DNA of 64,000 nt. Origin: Tigriopus japonicus (Eukaryota > Arthropoda > Copepoda > Harpacticoida > Harpacticidae). Positions 59,571 to 64,000 of this stretch are shown here, in pieces. Position numbers and translations under genes: made by a program. Within the stretch, counting starts at the first letter, position 1. The number at the start of each line of letters is the position of its first letter. Location of the stretch: NCBI GenBank assembly GCA_010645155.1, contig JAAGOF010000206.1, forward strand, positions 276,900-340,899, in the 5' to 3' direction. A model generated the notes under the pieces. It had not been told where the DNA came from, searched no databases, and saw only the letters and a program-made list of their open reading frames with translations.

Positions 59571-60499
59571 CTCAAGGGTTTGTCACGGTATCAACTTTCT
59601 TCGATTTATCCTCTATATCCCGAGATAAAGAGAATAAATGGGTGGAATAAATCTAAATAACTTGGTACATCACATGATAATTAAGCACAGAAAAACTGGG
59701 TACAAGCATAAAACTGGGTATAGTGGATAACTACGTAAAATAGAAAACGATTTTAACATGTTTGAAAACTTTGGTTTGGGCAACACTTTGTGACTTTTTT
59801 TTAGTTCGCCTGACATCCAACGGCAAGTTTAGCCAATACAGACAATGCTAGATATAAAAATATTTGATGCAAGAATGAATGTCAACTTAAGATTATTTTT
59901 GTTGCTGACCAAATTAGGCAATGTAAGCTATCAAAAAATACCCATTAAGATTGGCCAAATAAATACAATCATCTATGACACCAAAAGGGAAATGATATCT
60001 GAAAGTACATCTGAAAGAATCGGGAAGTAAATCAAGAAGGAAAAAATAACTGTTTCCAAACGAACTTGTTGAAAAACTTGAAATTATATTCCTGCAAGAA
60101 AAATTGATGACCAATTCGTAGGGTTGGGTCCAGATCGGCCATGAGTCGACTCCTCATCGGATCCGATTGGTTCTGAGATTGGCTCACCACGATGCAGATT
60201 CAAATACCCGACCCCTTTTAGCTCTGTCTATATTGTGGGCAGGTGTAACGACCATGTTTTTTGGGTTTTCGAGCTTCGCAAGCTATTTGCTCACAGGTAA
60301 TATATAAACGATGTATATAAATTATCAGTCAAGGAATGGAATGATCTTGGTACACCCAAGATTCAAAATACACTGTTTGTGTCATTTTTTTTGGTGTGTG
60401 GGGGTGGTAATTTTTATTACCACTAAAAGGAATGGGATTCCCTGTAAAGAGATTTAATGATTAATATAGTTTATATAATTACCGTTTATGCGAAAACTG
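59571..60499. other. Nothing firmly recognised
   Basis: AT-rich; the GGGTTGGGTCCAGATCGG block near 60121 may be one end of a further repeat. Confidence 0.35.
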
Positions 60500-60856
60500 G
60501 TCTACCAAAGAGTTACTCTTGGCAGATCTGGACAGCCCTTGAAGAGAGGAGGATTTCGTTGTTCGAACTAGTCTCGATTCCTTTGGATTTGGAGGTACTA
60601 TCAGAGCGCACATAAAGCCTCTGCGATCGCTACAACTGACCTCAAATCCTGGGTTAGGACAGAGCCCATGAATGCTCTTGAAAACATACAGTATCAGATA
60701 CCTTTCATACCTTCTCTGAGTACTGTAGAGCCCTAACTTTTGAAGTCACTCCCAATACGAGAGCTCTCTCATTCCTGTGATGCTCCTAGTGAAACATCTT
60801 TGGACCTGCTCGACCTTTTGCAAACCTGCTGAACTCATTGCAGCCCAAATGGGTGC
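60500..60856 (-). mobile_element. LINE fragment 5, reversed
   Basis: On the minus strand it reads from MSSAGLQKVEQVQRCFT (60840 downwards) through the GMRELSYW box to a GCTGTCCAGATCTGCCAAG end shared with fragment 2. Stops and indels are present. Confidence 0.75.
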
Positions 60857-61707
60857 AAATTTCCTTTGCAATTAGACTTGAAAAGTCAATAAAGTTGCGT
60901 GTGCTCGGTCAAACAGTCTGTAATTTTTATTTGCGCGCTTCAGCAGATCAACCATTTCAATCTGTTACGTGGATGAGAAGAAAAATGGTAGTTGGAAAAG
61001 TGAAAACTAATTCGAATTTTGAGAGCTGAATCTAATTTGTGCATAATGAAATTTGTGTGCTCTCATCTTGCCCGGAACTATGCTATCTGACACATCGTAC
61101 AATACCAAATGTTTCCTTTTATTCAGCAAATAACGATACATTTAAAATTTCACTTCTTCTAATTTCATTCAAACGTCTGAGTAACCTCTGTTTGAGAGTA
61201 AGTTATAATTACCTATCTATACAATTTTCTCGAAAACCCGTCTCCAAAATTCCTTCAATATCTCGAAGCATTCGGGGGGTGTCCTCTGTACCAACTTGAT
61301 ACCAAAATTGTCCGTGATGACACCCACGATCCCAATTTGGTGTTTCTCATGGAAGGCACCATCCCTCTCTAAAGCCGAGAGAAACCCCGAACTTTCGATT
61401 TCATAGGGGAGTGCGGTTATCGTCCGTTTTAAGTTGGGCCCAGTAGAGATGGGTGTTTGAGAAATTGGCATATCAATGCCGAAGGCTACTTGCCTGAGCA
61501 TAATAGAGGGAAACCCAGGGCCCACTAGCCACCTTTTCTCCAGAAAGTGGTCGTCCACAACCATACCTTCCTCGCCTTCTCCAGCCACGATGATTTGGCA
61601 GACCTGTTCAAGATACTTTGAAAAAGTATCAAGATAAGATAGTATTTTCCGCAAAGTATCTAGATAAAGATAGTTTAAGATACTTTCCTGAAAAAGTATC
61701 TAGATAA

Positions 61708-61908
61708 TAGGCCGCATGTTAATGCACTTAATTCAAAAGCGAGAGTATGGCAAAATCAAGTCGAATTAGCATTCGTCGAGTATATACTCTCCCCAGCTGC
61801 TGCGTTTCAAACACAGGATTTGTCACGAGTATATACTTGAGGCCGATTAATCTGACTTGATTTTGTTATACTCTTGCTTTTGAATTATGTGCGTTATCAT
61901 GCGGCCTA
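61708..61908. mobile_element. 201-bp inverted-repeat element nested in the satellite array
   Basis: TAGGCCGCATGTTAATGCAC at the left is mirrored by GTGCGTTATCATGCGGCCTA at the right. The arms extend through AATTCAAAAGC and GCTTTTGAATT. It interrupts a tandem unit. Its flanking TA may be a TA target duplication. Confidence 0.75.
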
Positions 61909-62081
61909 CTGATACTTTAAGATCCTTTCCCGAAAAAAGTATCTAGATAAAGATACTTTTAGATATTTTCCCGAAAAAAGTATCTAGATAAAGATACTTT
62001 AAGATACTTTCCCGAAAAACTATCTAGAAAAGATACTTCAAGATACTTTTCACAAAACGTATCTATATAAGATACTTTTCT

Positions 62082-62488
62082 TCATTATGCATAATGTCAA
62101 ATTATTTGTGCATTATGCACATTGAAAGTGGATGCATTATACATGTTAAGACTTGAGAGTGGACGCATTATGCACATTGAGAGTGGACGCATTATGCACA
62201 TTGAGAGTGGACGCATTATGCACATTGAGAGTGGACGCATTATGCACATTGAGAGTGGATGCATTATGCACATTGAGAGTGGACGCATTATGCACATTGA
62301 GAGTGAACGCATTATGCACATTGAGAGTGGATGCATTATGCACCCTTCCTCAAAGTGGATAATGAATGTATCCTCAGATTCGTCACTCAATGTGCATAAT
62401 GTGTCCACTCTCAAGTCTCAACATGCATAATGTATCCACTTTCAATGTACATAATGCACAAGTAATTTGACATTATGCATTATGAAGA
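62082..62488. repeat. Large palindrome enclosing the minisatellite
   Basis: The left arm (62082-62175) begins CATTATGCATAATGTCAAAT. It is mirrored by the right arm (62383-62488), which ends ATTTGACATTATGCATTATG. The spacer is the 24-bp repeat array. Likely to form a hairpin or cruciform. Confidence 0.8.
62172..62339 (+). repeat. 24-bp minisatellite, seven units
   Basis: Seven tandem copies of a 24-bp unit beginning GCACATTGAGAGTGG, with single-base variants, plus degenerate units just upstream. Because 24 is a multiple of 3, several frames on both strands stay open across it; these are not genes. Confidence 0.92.
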
Positions 62489-63345
62489 AAAGTATCTAGA
62501 AGTATCTTATCTAGATACTTTTTGGGAAAATGCATAATGCATACTAAACAATGCAAAATAGATGCTTTAACGCAAAAGATTGAGAGAACACAATTATCTA
62601 GATAAAGATAGTTCAAGATAGTTTTCCAAAAAAAGTATCTAGATAAAGATACTTTAAGATACTTTCCCGAAAAAGTATCTAGATAAAGATAGTTTAAGAT
62701 GCTTTTTCGAAAAAAATGTCTAGATAAAGAGACTTTAAGATACTTTCCCGAAAACAGTATCTAGATAAAGATAAATCTAGATTATCTAGATTTAGATAGT
62801 TCCTATAAAAGATAGGAACTATCTTTTATCTTTATCTTTTATCTAGATAAGATAATTGAACAGGTCTGTGATTTGGCCACATTCATGGGCCCCTGCCATC
62901 CCGCCGGTTTTGTAAAAGTGTTTGGCCATGGTGCAAAGGCTTAGCACCGCTCTTACGGCTGCATAATTTGGAAGCAGGCCTCTGGTTGTCGGTTCCAGAA
63001 TGGCAATAGGATGAGCACCAATCTCGCTCAATCCCGTAATGATCCGGCTAACGTCGTGCAGATCAAAATCGCCGCGATTCACATCTGAACGAAATGTGAC
63101 TAAGCTTGCGAGCGATGATGCCTCAAATGCTGTATCGGTCCTAACTATCTTCCAATCTGGGAGGCAACTCATCTGCAGCACTAGATAAACCACAAATACC
63201 CCTCTCTTTGACAACAGATCGAGGAAGCTCAGAGCTAGCACTTAGGCTTACTAGATAGAGAGTTGAGGTTCGCGCCACTACTAGGGTTTTTTTTTCAAAT
63301 GTTTTGCAGTAAATGTTGTTTGTTTTTTTATATTTTTAGGTATGT

Positions 63346-63390
63346 TTAGGTTAGGTTAAGCTAAGTTAGGTTAGGTTAAGTTTAAGTTTA
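63346..63390 (+). repeat. Degenerate TTAGG-type tract
   Basis: GTTTAGGTTAGGTTAAGCTA followed by more TTAGG and TTAAG units. It resembles the arthropod telomere repeat but is short and imperfect. Confidence 0.45.
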
Positions 63391-63448
63391 GTTCAGATAA
63401 TCTTTGCTCTTCCTGTCACTATTTTGTCCATGTCTATGACGGTATGAC

Positions 63449-63661
63449 TCATCTCCCAGATCGGAAGACATTCAGGGGCCATACAAATGCCGTGCTTACG
63501 GTGATGATGATTTCGACTTTCTTTAGTCTTTCATCTGGGGTTCTTTTCCGAAGCCCTGCGTATTTGACGCGAGGCGAATAATCCTTGTGGCCAGGCTGCT
63601 GGAGGACTTTGACTTGAAAAATAGAGAGGATAGCCTCATGCACCTGTTTCCTGGTGATGGT
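63449..63661 (-). CDS. Unassigned open frame next to the Gypsy LTR
   Basis: About 70 codons, including VHEAILSIFQVKVLQQPGHK and a basic LRKRTPDERLKK. A possible internal donor, ACC|GTAAGC, lies near 63503. It may be part of the sequence into which the Gypsy element inserted. No family recognised. Confidence 0.25.
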   Translation of the reverse strand, partial: TITRKQVHEAILSIFQVKVLQQPGHKDYSPRVKYAGLRKRTPDERLKKVEIIITVSTAFVWPLNVFRSGR

Positions 63662-63663
63662 CT

Positions 63664-63722
63664 TGTAGCGTCGAGTCTATTTCAACTACTAATCTGTTTC
63701 AGATACGATCAGGGTGACTACA
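63664..63722 (-). repeat. Possible 3' LTR of a Gypsy element, very short
   Basis: On the minus strand it starts TGTAGTCACCCTGATCG directly after the purine tract GTGGGAGGGGGTAG (63736-63723) and ends CTACA, giving TGTAG/CTACA tips. 59 bp is far below normal LTR length, so it may be internally deleted, or the CTACA end may be chance. Confidence 0.45.
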
Positions 63723-63800
63723 CTACCCCCTCCCACGGGGAAAAATAGACATAAAAAATAACAATCAAATGATAAAACTAGAAATTAAAATGCAGAAAAC

Positions 63801-64000
63801 TTATAGTTGCAGTCGATCTGGAGCGGAAGTAAGTCGGCCATATCTTGTTGCAGTTCCGATACAGTCCGAAATTCCGAAAGCTGGCTTGAGTCGTTCGATG
63901 TTCACGGAGTCTTCTTTTCCACAACGATCTATAATAAAATAGTTTTTCTCTCGGTGTACGACTTTGAAGGGGCCTTTGTAAGGCCGATCCAAGGGCTTCT
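63801..64000 (-). CDS. Gypsy-type Pol polyprotein, C-terminal end of integrase (partial)
   Basis: The frame enters from beyond the right edge and stops at 63801. It reads DRPYKGPFKVVHREKNYFII, then GKEDSVNIERLKPAF. This is the C-terminal integrase module (YKGPF...V-RLKPA) that closes Gypsy/Ty3 Pol. A purine tract and an LTR-like sequence follow, in the right order. The rest of the element lies outside the window. Confidence 0.85.
   Translation of the reverse strand, partial: KPLDRPYKGPFKVVHREKNYFIIDRCGKEDSVNIERLKPAFGISDCIGTATRYGRLTSAPDRLQL

Larger units (their letters stand above)
61599..62868. mobile_element. hAT-like element built of tandem repeats and palindromes
   Basis: 1270 bp flanked by a perfect TGATTTGG duplication (61591-61598 and 62869-62876). 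The ends are a perfect 13-bp inverted repeat, CAGACCTGTTCAA. Inside are arrays of a GTATCTAGATAAAGATACTT unit separated by TTAAGATACTTTCCCGAAAA (about 61620-61705, 61910-62075, 62490-62800), a 201-bp nested inverted-repeat element, and a palindrome with a minisatellite at its core. No coding frame other than repeat artefacts. Confidence 0.85.
61217..63241 (-). pseudogene. Unrecognised open frame split by a hAT-like element
   Basis: Two minus-strand pieces, 63241-62877 and 61590-61217, each open. They meet in the same frame if the element at 61599-62868 and one copy of its 8-bp duplication are taken out, giving about 248 codons. Piece 1 has a hydrophobic start, ITGLSEIGAHPIAILEPT and YAAVRAVLSLCTMAKHFYKT. 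Piece 2 has WLVGPGFPSIMLRQVAFG and PPECFEILKEFWRRVF. There is no ATG near the 5' end (the first is about 23 codons in), so the 5' end may be missing. I do not recognise it. An endogenised viral nucleoprotein-type gene is one possibility, on general feel only; a host exon is another. Confidence 0.55.

Noticed and set aside
62172..62339. CRISPR-like array
   Set aside because: Units are contiguous with no unique spacers, and the context is a eukaryotic mobile element.
62097..62430. Four overlapping open frames on both strands with repeated MHIESGRI-like units
   Set aside because: They are products of the 24-bp minisatellite, whose unit length is a multiple of 3.

Overview
The window is 64 kb of AT-rich, intron-bearing animal DNA, most likely from an arthropod. 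I lean towards a crustacean such as a copepod, but this is inference. Support comes from a FMRFamide-receptor-like GPCR split over nine exons in 19.7 kb, from GT-AG introns, from a P-element/THAP9-type transposase relic, and from a degenerate TTAGG-type tract. No bacterial features (operons, ribosome binding sites, CRISPR) are present. Two runs of N (23975-24780 and 43987-44633) are assembly gaps that directly abut LINE fragments.

Three host genes can be supported. (1) 2349-22085, plus strand: a peptide GPCR of about 648 residues whose nine exons join in phase; introns 1, 2, 4, 7 and 8 are loaded with mobile elements, including an apparently intact Tc1 element. (2) 29621-27501, minus strand: a two-exon, 266-residue protein with a Ser-rich N-terminal half and a coiled coil, family unknown. 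(3) 50176-50802, plus strand: a 208-residue four-TM protein with a short 5'-UTR intron and a polyA signal.

Most of the rest is transposon debris. There are at least five hAT-like non-autonomous elements with 8-bp target duplications (16518-16985, 25361-26922, 46609-47356, 47692-48960, 61599-62868), plus weaker ones. Others are two fold-back families with repeated copies, a mariner-type pseudogene (1180-1705), a P-element-like pseudogene (51898-54039), five scraps of one LINE family, and the 3' end of a Gypsy element on the minus strand at the right edge. The order of insertion can often be read. At 46.5-49.0 kb two different hAT elements sit inside one older repeat. At 40.8-42.1 kb a fold-back element sits inside a hAT element at the same internal site as in the copy at 6.0-6.8 kb. 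At 61.6-62.9 kb a hAT-like element full of tandem repeats and palindromes splits an open frame that reads through once the element is removed.

The region from 29.7 to 34.5 kb and several smaller stretches show no gene I can support. All exon calls were made by eye from ORFs, splice consensus and phase; no similarity search was run.
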